Shown: positions 17,727 through 26,891, counted from the first letter of the stretch. The stretch: 64,000 nucleotides of DNA from Methylobacterium mesophilicum (GCF_022179445.1 NZ_BPQU01000012.1:62001-126000), one strand, 5' to 3'. Numbers and translations are program-made. The notes: generated by a model from the letters alone, not told the origin.

Positions 17727-18849
17727 GGGCAGCCCCCTGCGCAACGTCTTGGGCGACGTCCTGGGCCGGCGGCAGATAGCCGAGGAATTCGGCCGGGATG
17801 CCGAGCGCGGCGAGATAGGCCTGGGCCCGCGCGGTGACGTCCGGCCCCGGCGACAGGCCGAGCGCCAGGGAGCCGAAGCGCTGGCCGGCGATCTCGTCCA
17901 CCGCGCCGGCCAGGATCACCGCCTCGATCCCGGTCTCGCGGGCGAGCCGGGCGATGATCGCGGTGTCGGCCTGCGCCCCCCGCAGCGCGAGGCGCAGCAC
18001 CGGCACGCCGCCGGGGCGCGGATCGGCGGAGATCCGCTCGGCCAGCCCGGCCGGCAGGTCGAGACCGACCTCGCCGGCGAGAAGGCTGCGGGTCACCTCG
18101 GCCTGCGGCCGGGTGAACACCGCGTAGACCGTGCCGCGCTCCACGATCGCGCCGTGGTCGATCACCGCCACGTCGTCGGCGACCGCCCGGATCACCGACA
18201 TCTCGTGGGTGATGAGCACGATGGTCAGGCCGAGGTCGCGGTTGATCCGCTTCAACAGGGCCAGGATCGACCGGGTGGTCTCCGGGTCGAGGGCGGAGGT
18301 GGCCTCGTCGGAGAGCAGCACGTCGGGCTCGGTGGCGAGCGCCCGGGCGATGCCGACCCGCTGCTTCTGGCCGCCCGACAGCTCCGCCGGATATCGCCCG
18401 GCCTGAGCCTCCAGCCCGACGAGGGCGAGCAGTTCCGCCACGCGGGCGCGGATCGCCGCGCGTTTCCAGCCCGCGAGTTCCAGGGGGAGGGCGACGTTGT
18501 CGGCCACATTCCGCGAGGACAGCAGGTTGAAGTGCTGGAAGATCATGCCGACCCGGGCGCGCACCCGCCGCAAGTCCCGCTCGGGCAGGCTCGACACCTC
18601 CGCGTCGCCGACCATCACCCGCCCTGCGCTCGGCCGTTCGAGGCCGTTGATCAGGCGGATCAGCGTCGACTTGCCCGCGCCGGAGCGCCCGATCACCCCG
18701 AGGATGGTCCCGGCCGGAACGGAGAGGTCGATCCCGGACAGCGCCGTGACCAGCGCCGCGCCCTTCCGCGCCGGATAGGTCTTCGAGACGTTCTCGAACC
18801 GGATCAGCGGCGTGTCGGCGGGTTGGCGGGGCGACGGCAGGGTGGACAC
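17716..18849 (-). CDS. metN: Methionine-type ABC transporter ATP-binding protein with NIL domain
   Basis: A 377-residue ATPase with Walker A GRSGAGKST, Q-loop IFQHFNLLSSRNV, signature LSGGQKQRVGIARA, Walker B VLLSDEATSALDPET and ITHEMSVI. The HFNLL segment after the Q-loop is characteristic of MetN. Residues from about 280 form a ferredoxin-like NIL domain, which in characterised MetN proteins binds intracellular methionine and shuts off transport. The gene starts at GTG and heads metN-metI-metQ. A sigma70-like promoter and a 14-base palindrome lie upstream. Confidence 0.9.
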   Translation of the reverse strand: MSTLPSPRQPADTPLIRFENVSKTYPARKGAALVTALSGIDLSVPAGTILGVIGRSGAGKSTLIRLINGLERPSAGRVMVGDAEVSSLPERDLRRVRARVGMIFQHFNLLSSRNVADNVALPLELAGWKRAAIRARVAELLALVGLEAQAGRYPAELSGGQKQRVGIARALATEPDVLLSDEATSALDPETTRSILALLKRINRDLGLTIVLITHEMSVIRAVADDVAVIDHGAIVERGTVYAVFTRPQAEVTRSLLAGEVGLDLPAGLAERISADPRPGGVPVLRLALRGAQADTAIIARLARETGIEAVILAGAVDEIAGQRFGSLALGLSPGPDVTARAQAYLAALGIPAEFLGYLPPAQDVAQDVAQGAARVA

Positions 18850-19288
18850 AGCCTGTGGGTGCTCCTCGAGCGGGACCCGCGGGTCCGCAATACGATCGGG
18901 TGATCTGGGAGCAATCTGTATGACGTTCGACGCCGAGCGGGGTCAAGGAAAGCCGGGTACATAGTTGCCCGCCGACAGAGATTATCTTCTTATTATTTTG
19001 CCAAACGGTAGATTTTTATTCCACCTGCAGTCGACATGTGGCGGCGCTCGCGGTCGAGAGAGCATCGCGCGGTTCCGCGGATAACTCCGTCGCCCGAAGT
19101 CTTCATCCTCCATCCTGCGGCCCATGCAGAAGGTCTGATCTTCGAAGCGCCGCGCATTCGAAACCTCGTTTCATTGATCGCCCCCCGCCCGCGAGCTTCA
19201 ATAGTGATCGCGCGCTCCAGCCGCCGTCGAACCGGCCATTTCGGTTCCGGCACGTACGCGAACGGGCGCCTGCCGACCGGAGACCACG
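18850..19288. other. Divergent intergenic region between metN and ssuA
   Basis: A 439-bp gap holding the promoters of two divergent sulfur operons. It contains the metN promoter candidate, a perfect 14-base palindrome GGACCCGCGGGTCC at 18873-18886 in the metN leader, and an AT-rich patch around 18975-19020. I do not recognise a SAM riboswitch or other structured leader by eye. Confidence 0.5.
18917..18946 (-). promoter_or_regulatory. Sigma70-like promoter for metNIQ
   Basis: Read on the minus strand, TTGACC (18946-18941) is followed after 18 bases by CATACA (18922-18917). This fits alphaproteobacterial housekeeping promoters and would start transcription about 60 bases before the metN GTG. 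The assignment is by eye. Confidence 0.4.
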
Positions 19289-20275
19289 ATGACCGACGAT
19301 ATGCCCGCAGGACGGTCCCCGTCCCGCCGGACGCTGCTCTTGGCCGGCCTGGGCGCGGCGGCGCTGCCCTTCGCGTCGCCCGCGGTGCATGCGGCGGCGC
19401 GCGAGGTGAAGATCAGCATGCAGCGCTCCTCGGTGCTGTTCACGATCCTCAAGGTGAAAGGCACCCTGGCCGAGCGCCTGGCGCCGCTCGGCTTCACGCC
19501 GACCTGGCACCTGTTCACAAACGTCCTCGAACCGATGAATGCCGGCGCGGTCGACATCCATGCCGACGTCGCCGACGCGGTGCCGATCTTCACCCAGTCG
19601 GCGCGGGCGCCCCTGACCTTCTACGCCCGCGAGCGCGGCGCGCCGGCTGCCGAGGCCATCATCGTGCCGGCGGAGTCCCCGATCCGCACGGTCGCCGACC
19701 TCAAGGGGCGTACGGTGGGCGTCTCGCGCGGGTCCGGCAGCCATTACGTCCTGGCCGCAGCGCTGAAGCGGGCCGGCCTGGGCTTCGACGACATTCGGCC
19801 GGCCTATCTCCAGGCGCCCGAGGGGGCCGCCGCGTTCGAGCAGGGCAGCCTCGATGCGTGGTCGATCTGGGACCCGTTCCTGGCCTTCGCCGAGGCCAAG
19901 CGGCCGGTGCGCACCATCGCCGACGGATCCGGCCTGACCAGCTACCACCGCTACTACCTCGTGAACGACAGCTTCGTCGCCGCCCATCCGGAGGTGGTGG
20001 CCATCGTGTACCGAGCGCTGGTCGAAGCGGGCCAGTGGGCGAAGGCCAACCCGGAGGCGGCGGTGGCGCTGCTCGCCCCCGTCTGGGGCGACCTGCCCCC
20101 CGCCGTCGTGGCCGCGGCCAACGCCCGGCGCACTTACCTGGTGGAGCCGGTGGAGCGAGCTCAGCTCGGCGAGCAGCAGGCGATCGCCGACACCTTCCTC
20201 GACGCCAAGCTGATCCCGCGCCGGATCGACGCCACCGCTGTCCCGCTCTGGACGCCGCCGGCGGTGAAGGGCTGA
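19289..20275 (+). CDS. ssuA: Aliphatic sulfonate ABC transporter substrate-binding protein
   Basis: A 328-residue exported binding protein with Tat-like signal SPSRRTLLLAGLGAAALPFA. Family blocks are VKISMQRSSVLFTILK, ADVADAVPIFTQSARA, LKGRTVGVSRGSGSHYVLAA and LDAWSIWDPFLAFAE. It closely parallels the SsuA at 5575-6528. It opens a three-gene run with two LLM monooxygenases (4 bp and 13 bp gaps) but has no permease or ATPase here, so it presumably feeds one of the two SsuBC pairs encoded 7-13 kb away. Confidence 0.88.
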   Translation: MTDDMPAGRSPSRRTLLLAGLGAAALPFASPAVHAAAREVKISMQRSSVLFTILKVKGTLAERLAPLGFTPTWHLFTNVLEPMNAGAVDIHADVADAVPIFTQSARAPLTFYARERGAPAAEAIIVPAESPIRTVADLKGRTVGVSRGSGSHYVLAAALKRAGLGFDDIRPAYLQAPEGAAAFEQGSLDAWSIWDPFLAFAEAKRPVRTIADGSGLTSYHRYYLVNDSFVAAHPEVVAIVYRALVEAGQWAKANPEAAVALLAPVWGDLPPAVVAAANARRTYLVEPVERAQLGEQQAIADTFLDAKLIPRRIDATAVPLWTPPAVKG

Positions 20276-20279
20276 CCCC

Positions 20280-21323
20280 ATGGCCGACGCACCTCGTTTC
20301 GGCATCTGGGCCGCCGTCCACGGCTCCCGGGCCGCCCACCACGACCCCGACGAGCCGGACGACGCGAGCTGGGAGCGCAACCGCGCCCTGGTGCTCGAAG
20401 CCGAGGCGCTGGGCTTCGATTCCGTGCTGGTCGCGCAGCACACGATGAACCCCTACGACGAGGCGCGCGACCAGCTCGAAGCTTGGACCGCCGCGGCGGC
20501 CTTGGCGGCCCTGACCCGGCGCATCGAGATCATCGCGGCGATCAAGCCGGGCCTGTACCACCCGGTGGTGCTGGCCAAGATGGCCCTCCAGATCGAGCAT
20601 ATCAGCGGCGGCCGCTTCGCGCTGAACCTCGTGAATGCCTGGAACCGGGCCGAGTTCGAGCGGGCCGGCCTACCGTTCCCGGCCCATGACGACCGCTATG
20701 CCTACGGGCGTGCGTGGATCGGCCTCGTGGACCGCTTGATGCGGGGTGAGCGCGTCACCGCGTCGGACGCGCATTTCCAGGTCCAGGACTACCAGCTTCG
20801 CCCGGCCGGCACCCATCGGCCGCGGCCCCGGATCTATGTCGGTGGCGAATCCGAGCCCGCCCGGGCGTTGGCGGCCGACCATGCCGACGTCTGGTTCATC
20901 AACGGCCAGCCGCTGGGTGACGTCCGCGAATTGATCGCCGACATGCGCCGCCGGCACGCGGCCAACGGGCCTTTGCGCTACGGCCTCTCGGCCTTCGTCA
21001 TCGCCCGCGAGACCGACGCGGCGGCCCAGGCCGAGCACGACCGCCTCCTCGCCCTGGCGCAGCGCGACGCGGCGTTGCGCGCCGACACCCGCGCCCGGAC
21101 CGATACGGCGAGCGTGATGTTCGCCAAGACCGACGCGGCGGCGAGCCGCCATGTCGGCACCAACGGCGGCACCGCGGCCGGGCTTGTGGGCAGCTACGAG
21201 ACGGTGGCGGCCCGCATCCGCGCCTTCCACGAGGCCGGCATCGCCCTGTTCATGCTGCAGTTCCAGCCGTTCGAGGCCGAGATGCGCCGGTTCGCCGAGC
21301 ACGTCCTGCCACGCGTCCGCTGA
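20280..21323 (+). CDS. LLM FMN-dependent alkanesulfonate/sulfone monooxygenase (SsuD/SfnG-like)
   Basis: A 347-residue luciferase-like monooxygenase. It begins FGIWAAVHGSRAAHH, continues LVLEAEALGFDSVLVAQHTM, and has the core blocks IEIIAAIKPGLYHPVVLAKM, ISGGRFALNLVNAWNRAEF, HDDRYAYGRAW and PRIYVGGESEPARALAADHADV. Members cleave C-S bonds of alkanesulfonates (SsuD) or dimethyl sulfone (SfnG) with FMNH2 and O2, releasing sulfite or a sulfinate. The gene starts four bases after the ssuA stop. Which of the two substrates it prefers cannot be settled by eye. Confidence 0.85.
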   Translation: MADAPRFGIWAAVHGSRAAHHDPDEPDDASWERNRALVLEAEALGFDSVLVAQHTMNPYDEARDQLEAWTAAAALAALTRRIEIIAAIKPGLYHPVVLAKMALQIEHISGGRFALNLVNAWNRAEFERAGLPFPAHDDRYAYGRAWIGLVDRLMRGERVTASDAHFQVQDYQLRPAGTHRPRPRIYVGGESEPARALAADHADVWFINGQPLGDVRELIADMRRRHAANGPLRYGLSAFVIARETDAAAQAEHDRLLALAQRDAALRADTRARTDTASVMFAKTDAAASRHVGTNGGTAAGLVGSYETVAARIRAFHEAGIALFMLQFQPFEAEMRRFAEHVLPRVR

Positions 21324-21336
21324 TCCGGGACCTTCG

Positions 21337-22734
21337 ATGACCGCGCAGCGCCAGCTTCACCTCAACGTGAACCTGCTGCATTCCGGCGTCTATCCCTCGG
21401 CCTGGCGATTGCCGGACAGCCGGCCGGACGCCTTCGTCGACATCGACCACTACGTGCGGGTCGCCCGCATCGCGGAGCGGGGCAAGTTCGACGCGATCTT
21501 CTTGGCCGACACGCCGGCGATCAACGACCGGATCGACTACCGGCCGTTCATGGCCTTCGAACCGACCATCGTGCTGGCGAGCGTGGCTGCGGCGACCACC
21601 CATGTCGGGCTGATCGCGACCGCCTCGACCAGCTACAACGAGCCCTACAATTTGGCCCGGCGCTTCGCGACCCTCGACCTCGTCAGCCGCGGCCGGGTCG
21701 GCTGGAACGTGGTCACCACGGCGGACGCCGCCGCGGGCCGCAATTTCGGCTTCGCCGGGGTCTCCGAGCACGGGGCGCGCTACGCCCGCGCCCGCGAGTT
21801 CACGGAGGTCGTCCACGCCCTCTGGGACAGCTGGGAGGACGACGCCCTGGTGGGCGACAAGGCGAGCGGCCGCTTCGCCGACGGCGCCAAGGTCCACGCG
21901 ATCGACCATCGCGGCACCCACTACAGCGTCGCCGGCCCGCTCACCGTGCCGCGCTCGCCGCAAGGGAGGCCCGTGACCGTGCAGGCTGGCGGCTCGGAGG
22001 ACGGCCGCGACCTCGCCGCCGCCACCGCGGACGCGGTGTTCTCCCTCGCCCAGACCATCCCGGACGGCGCGGCCTATGCCGCGGACCTCCGCGCCCGGGC
22101 CGCGCGCTACGGCCGGGATCCGGCCGCGATCGTGGTGCTGCCCGGCCTCGCCACGGTGATCGGCGCCACGGAGGCCGAGGCGCGTCGGCGCCAGGACGCG
22201 CTGTGGGAGCTGGTTCCGCTGGAGTACAGCTTGGCGCGCCTCGCCGGGACGCTCCGGATCGACCCCGAGCGGCTCCACCTCGACAAGCCGCTGCCCGACC
22301 CGCTGCCGCTGCCGCCCGATGCCAACCACATGATGTTCACCGGCACCGTCGCCCTGGCCCGCCGGGACAATCTGACGGTGCGCCAGCTGCTCCGCGCCCT
22401 CGGCGGCGGCGTCGGCCACCGCATCGTCGTGGGCACGCCGGAGCAGGTCGCCGACGACATCGAGGCCTGGTTCCGGGCGGGCGCCGCCGACGGGTTCAAC
22501 CTGATGCCGGACGTCCTGCCGGACGGCCTCGAAACCTTCGTGGAGGCCGTCGTGCCGATCCTGCAACGGCGCGGCCTGTTCCGGAGGGACTATTCCGGCG
22601 TGACGCTCCGGGACCATCTCGGCCTCGAACGCCCGGCCTGGAAGCCGTCCGCCAACCGGAACTCATTGCTTGCGGCAATCGACCGAGCGCCTGCGAACGC
22701 CGCGAAGTCAAAAGAAAACCCGCCACGTCATTGA
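21337..22734 (+). CDS. LLM flavin-dependent monooxygenase, NtaA/SnaA/DszA family
   Basis: A 465-residue protein of the same family as the one at 14014-15414. The ATG at 21337 follows the previous stop by 13 bp. It has LNVNLLHSGVYPSAWRLPD, YVRVARIAERGKFDAIFLAD, STSYNEPYNLARRFATLDLV, GRVGWNVVTTADAAAGRNFG and VTVQAGGSEDGRDLAAATAD. The enzyme would need reduced FMN from an unlinked reductase. Its last 24 bases overlap the terminator of the convergent tRNA gene. Confidence 0.87.
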   Translation: MTAQRQLHLNVNLLHSGVYPSAWRLPDSRPDAFVDIDHYVRVARIAERGKFDAIFLADTPAINDRIDYRPFMAFEPTIVLASVAAATTHVGLIATASTSYNEPYNLARRFATLDLVSRGRVGWNVVTTADAAAGRNFGFAGVSEHGARYARAREFTEVVHALWDSWEDDALVGDKASGRFADGAKVHAIDHRGTHYSVAGPLTVPRSPQGRPVTVQAGGSEDGRDLAAATADAVFSLAQTIPDGAAYAADLRARAARYGRDPAAIVVLPGLATVIGATEAEARRRQDALWELVPLEYSLARLAGTLRIDPERLHLDKPLPDPLPLPPDANHMMFTGTVALARRDNLTVRQLLRALGGGVGHRIVVGTPEQVADDIEAWFRAGAADGFNLMPDVLPDGLETFVEAVVPILQRRGLFRRDYSGVTLRDHLGLERPAWKPSANRNSLLAAIDRAPANAAKSKENPPRH

Positions 22735-22745
22735 CCGGGCGGGTT
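22711..22745 (-). terminator. Rho-independent terminator of tRNA-Met
   Basis: On the minus strand, just after the tRNA, an eight-bp perfect stem AACCCGCC (22745-22738) / GGCGGGTT (22724-22717) with a 13-base loop is followed by TTCTTTT. It overlaps the 3' end of the convergent monooxygenase gene. Confidence 0.75.
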
Positions 22746-22753
22746 GAAACCAA

Positions 22754-22830
22754 TGGTAGCGGGAGAGGGACTCGAACCCCCGACACGAGGATTATGATTC
22801 CTCTGCTCTAACCAGCTGAGCTACCCCGCC
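22754..22830 (-). tRNA. tRNA-Met (CAT), elongator-type
   Basis: Read on the minus strand the 77 bases fold as a cloverleaf: acceptor GGCGGGG, D arm GCTCAGCTGGTTAGAGC, anticodon stem GAGGA/TCCTC around loop ATCATAA (anticodon CAT), T arm CGGGGGTTCGAGTCCCTC with the GTTCGAG loop, and an encoded CCA. The first acceptor pair is a G-T wobble rather than the unpaired start of initiator tRNA, so an elongator Met tRNA is likely; a lysidine-modified Ile2 tRNA cannot be fully excluded. Confidence 0.93.
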
Positions 22831-22908
22831 CCAAGACGCGCGTCCCGAACGGGACGGCGCGGCCAGCGGCCGGGGTATAGGGAGGCCGGGCGCGGGCTGT
22901 CAACGGTG

Positions 22909-24939
22909 TTATGCGCGGAATTTGGGGGCGCCCGCGGGCCTTCGCTGCGAAGGGACGGCGAAGGGACCGCGGATGAACCGGGCCGCTGCGAAGAGTCCGA
23001 CGACGAACACCGCGGCACCCAGATAGGTCGCGGCCTCGGCGAAGTCCGGGCCGACCAGGCTGAGGGTCGAGGAATGGCCGGAGGCCGCGTCGACGGCCGT
23101 CAGGCCGATCCCGACGAAGCTCTCGCCGACCAGGAATCCGGAGGCGATCAGCACGCCGCGGCGGCGGGAGGCTTCGAGGTCCTCGGGCCCGGCGCCGCGG
23201 CGGCGCAGGGCGCGGGCGCACAGGAAGCCGAGCAGTCCGCCGAGCCCGATGGTCATCTCCACCGACAGCGGCAGGTACATGCCGATCCCCACGGTGAGCG
23301 CCGGGAAGCTGAACGCCCGGCGCTTGAGCGCGACTTCGAGGGCGACCATCACGGCGCCGAGGCCGCAGCCGATCAGCAGCATCGGCCAGGGCAGGGTGCG
23401 GGCGACGATGCCGTCCGCGATCTGGGTGACCAGGGCGGCCTGCGGCACGGTCAGCGCCAGCGCCGGGTCCATGCCGGGGCGCGGCATCGAGCCGACGAAC
23501 CCGTAGGCGCCGTAGAGCAGCGACAGCAGCGGCACGATCACCAGCGAGCCGACGGCGACGCCGACGATCAGCACCACCTGCTGGCGCCAGGGCGTGGCGT
23601 CGACGATCTGGCCGGTCTTGAGATCCTGCAGGTTGTCGTTGGCGATCGACGCCGCGGTGACGATCACCGAGGCCGCCAGCAGCACCAGCGCGACGGTGAC
23701 GCGCCGGGCGTCCGGGGTCCCGGCGGGGCCGAGCACCAGCGGCAGCAGGGCGGCGCCGACCATGGCGGTGAGGATCCCGATCCCGGAGATCGGGCTTGTC
23801 GAGGAGCCGAGCAGGCCCGCGAGGTAGCCGCAGACCGCCGCCATGGCGGCGCCGAACACGAGGCAGAACAGCAGGCCGGCCGCCACCACGGCGGCGAGCA
23901 TCGGGCCGGCGATGCCGAGATCGGCCGCGAAGCCGGCAAACAGCGCGCCGAGCGGTACGCAGAGGGCCAACGCGGCCCCGCCCACCAGCGGCAGCGGCAG
24001 GTCGCGGTCCTGCCGGTCGGCGGCATGCGCCGGGTTGCCGGCGGCGAGCGCCACCCGGATGCTGCGGGCGATCGGCCGGACCAGCGTGGCCACGGTCCAG
24101 AACCCGCCGACCGCGATGATGCCGGCGCCGACGAGCCGGACCTGCCCGGACCAGATCGCCTGCGCGGCCGCCCCGGGCTCCAGGCCGGGCTGGGGCGTCA
24201 GGGCGGTCAGGACCGGGACCATGATGCCCCAGGCGATGACCACGCCGGTGAGCAGGGCCAGGCAGGCGCCGATCCCGACGAGGTAGCCGACCCCGACCAG
24301 GGCCAGGGAGAATCCGCTGCCGATGCTGAACACGGCCCCGCCCAGGCTGAAGGCGGTGAGCACGCCTTCGGCCAGGATGCGCAGGCCGCTGGTGGCGAAG
24401 GCGACCAGGCCGGAGCCGGCGGCGGCGGTCAGCAGGGTCGTGAGGCCGCGCTCATCGGAAGCGGAACCTCCGGAATCGGCATGGCCGGCGCGCAGCACCT
24501 CGGCGGCGGCGACGCCCTCGGGGTAGGGGAGGTCGCTGCCCGAGACCAGCGCCCGGCGCAGCGGGATCGAGAACGCCACGCCGAGCCACCCGCCGATCAG
24601 GCAGACCAGGCTGGTCTCCCAGAACGGAAAGCCGTGCCAGTGCCCGATCAGGACGAGGCCCGGCAGGACCAGGATCACGTTGCACAGGGTGCCGGCGGCC
24701 GAGGCCTGGGTCTGGACGATGTTGTTCTCGAGGATGCCGGCGCCGCCGACGAGGCGCAGGGCGCCCATCGAGATCAGCGCGGCGGGGATCGAGGACGAGA
24801 ACGTCATCCCGGTCTTCAGGCCGAGATAGATGTTGGCGGCCATGAAGACGACCGTGATCAGCGCGCCGAGCACGATCCCGCGGGCCGTGATCTCCTGCCC
24901 GTGCCCGCCCGCCGGGGCGCCCGCGTCCGTGACCGCCAT
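22909..24939 (-). CDS. OPT family oligopeptide (or metal-chelate) transporter
   Basis: A 676-residue inner-membrane protein with about 14-16 hydrophobic segments. The ATG at 24939 is chosen because homology starts at EITARGIVLGALITVVFMAANIY; the frame continues upstream only because of the high GC content. OPT hallmarks include YLGLKTGMTFSSSIPAALIS, NNIVQTQASAAGT, PYPEGVAAAEVLRAG and SIANDNLQDLKTGQIVDATPW. OPT proteins take up oligopeptides or metal-siderophore complexes with protons. Its gene is divergent from the CHRD protein (132 bp). Confidence 0.88.
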   Translation of the reverse strand: MAVTDAGAPAGGHGQEITARGIVLGALITVVFMAANIYLGLKTGMTFSSSIPAALISMGALRLVGGAGILENNIVQTQASAAGTLCNVILVLPGLVLIGHWHGFPFWETSLVCLIGGWLGVAFSIPLRRALVSGSDLPYPEGVAAAEVLRAGHADSGGSASDERGLTTLLTAAAGSGLVAFATSGLRILAEGVLTAFSLGGAVFSIGSGFSLALVGVGYLVGIGACLALLTGVVIAWGIMVPVLTALTPQPGLEPGAAAQAIWSGQVRLVGAGIIAVGGFWTVATLVRPIARSIRVALAAGNPAHAADRQDRDLPLPLVGGAALALCVPLGALFAGFAADLGIAGPMLAAVVAAGLLFCLVFGAAMAAVCGYLAGLLGSSTSPISGIGILTAMVGAALLPLVLGPAGTPDARRVTVALVLLAASVIVTAASIANDNLQDLKTGQIVDATPWRQQVVLIVGVAVGSLVIVPLLSLLYGAYGFVGSMPRPGMDPALALTVPQAALVTQIADGIVARTLPWPMLLIGCGLGAVMVALEVALKRRAFSFPALTVGIGMYLPLSVEMTIGLGGLLGFLCARALRRRGAGPEDLEASRRRGVLIASGFLVGESFVGIGLTAVDAASGHSSTLSLVGPDFAEAATYLGAAVFVVGLFAAARFIRGPFAVPSQRRPAGAPKFRA

Positions 24940-25071
24940 CGCGCCCCCATCGGCCCACGCGGCCGGACATCTGTCCCACGTTTCACGATAGCCCGGTGGT
25001 CCGCGCGGCGCCGCCCCCTTATCTTGCGACACGTGGCCCCGCTTGAGGGCCGTGCCGAAGCGGAGCGTCCG

Positions 25072-25515
25072 ATGACACGCCTGTCCAGAACCGGTCTCGT
25101 AGTCCTCCTCGCATGGTCCATGCCGCTGGCGACGTCCGCCGTCCACGCGGCCGGCACCGGCACTCCGTACGCGGCGGCGCTGAACGGCGGCAGCGAGGTG
25201 CCGGCGACCGATTCGAAGGGCACCGGCAGCATCACGGCGACCTACGATCCGGCCACCAAGCACCTGAGCTGGAACGGGACCTACAGTGGCTTGACCGGGC
25301 CGGTCACCGCCGCGCATTTCCATGGCCCGGCCGCCGCCGGCGCGAATGCCGGCGTGCTGGTGCCCGTCACCGTCACCGGCAGCCCGTTCTCCGGCGAGGC
25401 CACCCTCGACGACGCCAAGGCGGCGGACCTCGAAGCCGGCAAGCTCTACTTCAACATCCACACCGCGGCGAACCCGAAGGGCGAGATCCGCGGGCAGGTC
25501 GAGCGCGCGCACTGA
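25072..25515 (+). CDS. CHRD domain secreted protein
   Basis: A 147-residue protein with signal peptide (about residues 1-27, ending SAVHAAG) followed by one CHRD domain: YAAALNGGSEVPATDSKG, SWNGTYSGLTGPVTAAHFHG, and KLYFNIHTAANPKGEIRGQV. CHRD domains occur in chordin and in many exported bacterial proteins; the HFHG and HT..NP.GEIRGQ elements are the family core. Its role in bacteria is unknown. It is divergent from the OPT transporter. Confidence 0.85.
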   Translation: MTRLSRTGLVVLLAWSMPLATSAVHAAGTGTPYAAALNGGSEVPATDSKGTGSITATYDPATKHLSWNGTYSGLTGPVTAAHFHGPAAAGANAGVLVPVTVTGSPFSGEATLDDAKAADLEAGKLYFNIHTAANPKGEIRGQVERAH

Positions 25516-25879
25516 ACGTCCGACCCGCGGGGAGACGTTGCATCGCGCCGCAGCGCCGACCCCGTTCGACGGTGTGATCCGACACCGTCGGCAGCCGATG
25601 ATCTCGGTCTCGGCCCACCCTCGGGAAACGGGCGATCGGAGTTCGCCCGGCCTCGAAGGCAGGCGCGCGGTCGGGCAGGCTTCTGGCCCGGCATCGACCC
25701 ACGGTCGGGGCGAGCGCGGCGGTGCAGCCTCCGGCAGCGCGACATCCTCGGATGCGGCGGATCGCTGGATGGTTTCCCCGTGCTCGCCGTGACGGCGCGA
25801 CCGAATTTTCAGCGCCTGCCGGGTGACCCCTCCGGCAAATGATGCTTAGGCGGATCCTCCCGAGCAGCCGGAGGTGCCG
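25516..25879. other. Intergenic region without recognisable features
   Basis: The 364 bases between the CHRD gene and the first small paralogue contain no convincing gene, RNA or terminator hairpin. Weakly open frames here have the composition of non-coding high-GC DNA. Confidence 0.4.
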
Positions 25880-26218
25880 ATGAAGCAGATCGAGGCCATC
25901 ATTGCGTGGACACCCGCCCGCTGGGCGGAGCTGCGGCCCGAGACGGCCGGGCAGATCGTGGTGCTGCCGGCACCCGACCCGGAAGGCGCCACGAAGCGCT
26001 ACATCATGCACGCGGGCGCCAGTTCCTCCGCGCTGGCGGCCCTGTCGGACGAGGCCCGGATCGCCCGCCTGTTCATCGATTTCCAGACGATCGTGGTGCG
26101 CGACGGGCTCGACCCCCAGGTCGTCCACCGCGCCTTCCTGGCGATCGACGAGTACCGGTTCCGCATCGCACCGGACACGGAGGGTGCCGAGTTCGAGGAC
26201 CCGCCGGAGGAGGATTAG
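25880..26218 (+). CDS. Small paralogous protein A, function unknown
   Basis: A 112-residue protein, acidic at its C terminus. The ATG at 25880 is set by GGAG at 25870-25873 and by alignment with the paralogue at 26892. Shared blocks are MKQIEA.I.WTP.RWA.LRPETAGQI, EARIARLFIDF.TIVVRD, DPQV.HRAFLAI.EYR and APDTEG. No known domain is recognised. It has no signal peptide or membrane segment, so it is presumably cytoplasmic. The duplication on either side of an AT-rich island is the most telling context. Confidence 0.75.
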   Translation: MKQIEAIIAWTPARWAELRPETAGQIVVLPAPDPEGATKRYIMHAGASSSALAALSDEARIARLFIDFQTIVVRDGLDPQVVHRAFLAIDEYRFRIAPDTEGAEFEDPPEED

Positions 26219-26891
26219 CGCCGCGCCGCCCCGAACTTACGGGCCGCGCAGGAGACCCCGCGGCTGCGGAGCGTCGATAGCGTGGCGGCGGGTTTCCAGA
26301 CTTGCAACGACGGTCCTGCCCGCCCTCGACCTCACCGGTCAGCGTCCATCGAATCGCGTCTCGCAGGAACCTCGGACGGTGCAGCAATTCGGGGCGACTT
26401 GTCCCGGCGTCGGCGCCTTGCCGTGCGTCGCCGGGGATCGATCCGGAGACCCGCCGGGATCGCGGCGTTTTCAGCACAACCCCGATCGGCACGGCGAAGT
26501 GGTCGAGGCTGTATGCGATCCATGAACGAGACCTGTGGCCGGTCGCTTCGCCCTTCCGGTGATGGCCCCAAGTGAGTGCAAGAGGTGAGCGCATCACCCG
26601 AAAACGCATTACAGACGAGGCGATCACGATTGAGCGGAAAGACAACATAAAAATATTTTTAATGAAATAAAAATGCTTTAAAGTTGGAAATTTGATTAGA
26701 TTGTTTTTCTCATAGTCAGCTAATATTTTTTATCGATGGAAGATTTCGATATCGATCTAATATTCACGCCTGAAATATGAGATTTTTGTAACGCGATGGC
26801 CTCTTGCATTGCAAGAAAATTCTGCGAAATTTGATCGACCCATAATGGGACTATGTGTGAGGTGAGGAGTTCCCACCCGCTGGAGTTGTCT
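26219..26891. other. Long intergenic region with a very AT-rich island
   Basis: A 673-bp gap between the two paralogues. The first 400 bases have normal composition with no convincing gene. From about 26640 to 26830 the DNA is strikingly AT-rich: 26641-26760 contains 29 G+C in 120 bases. The island includes A/T tracts, the perfect palindrome TCGATATCGA (26746-26755) and CTTGCATTGCAAG (26803-26815). A CATAAT at 26841-26846 may be a -10 element for the downstream gene. Foreign DNA or a bent upstream regulatory region are both possible. Confidence 0.6.

Noticed and set aside
18850..19288. SAM riboswitch upstream of metN
   Set aside because: I could not find the conserved SAM-II or SAM-I helices by eye; only a short palindrome is visible.
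22906..25515. An 869-codon open frame on the plus strand opposite the OPT transporter
   Set aside because: It is antisense to a clear OPT gene and has low-complexity G/D/R/Q content typical of high-GC shadow frames. Only its last part (from 25072) is a real gene, the CHRD protein.
26073..26648. A 191-codon minus-strand frame in the gap between the two paralogues
   Set aside because: It overlaps paralogue A in antisense, is Arg/Pro-rich, and has no homology-like blocks or ribosome site.
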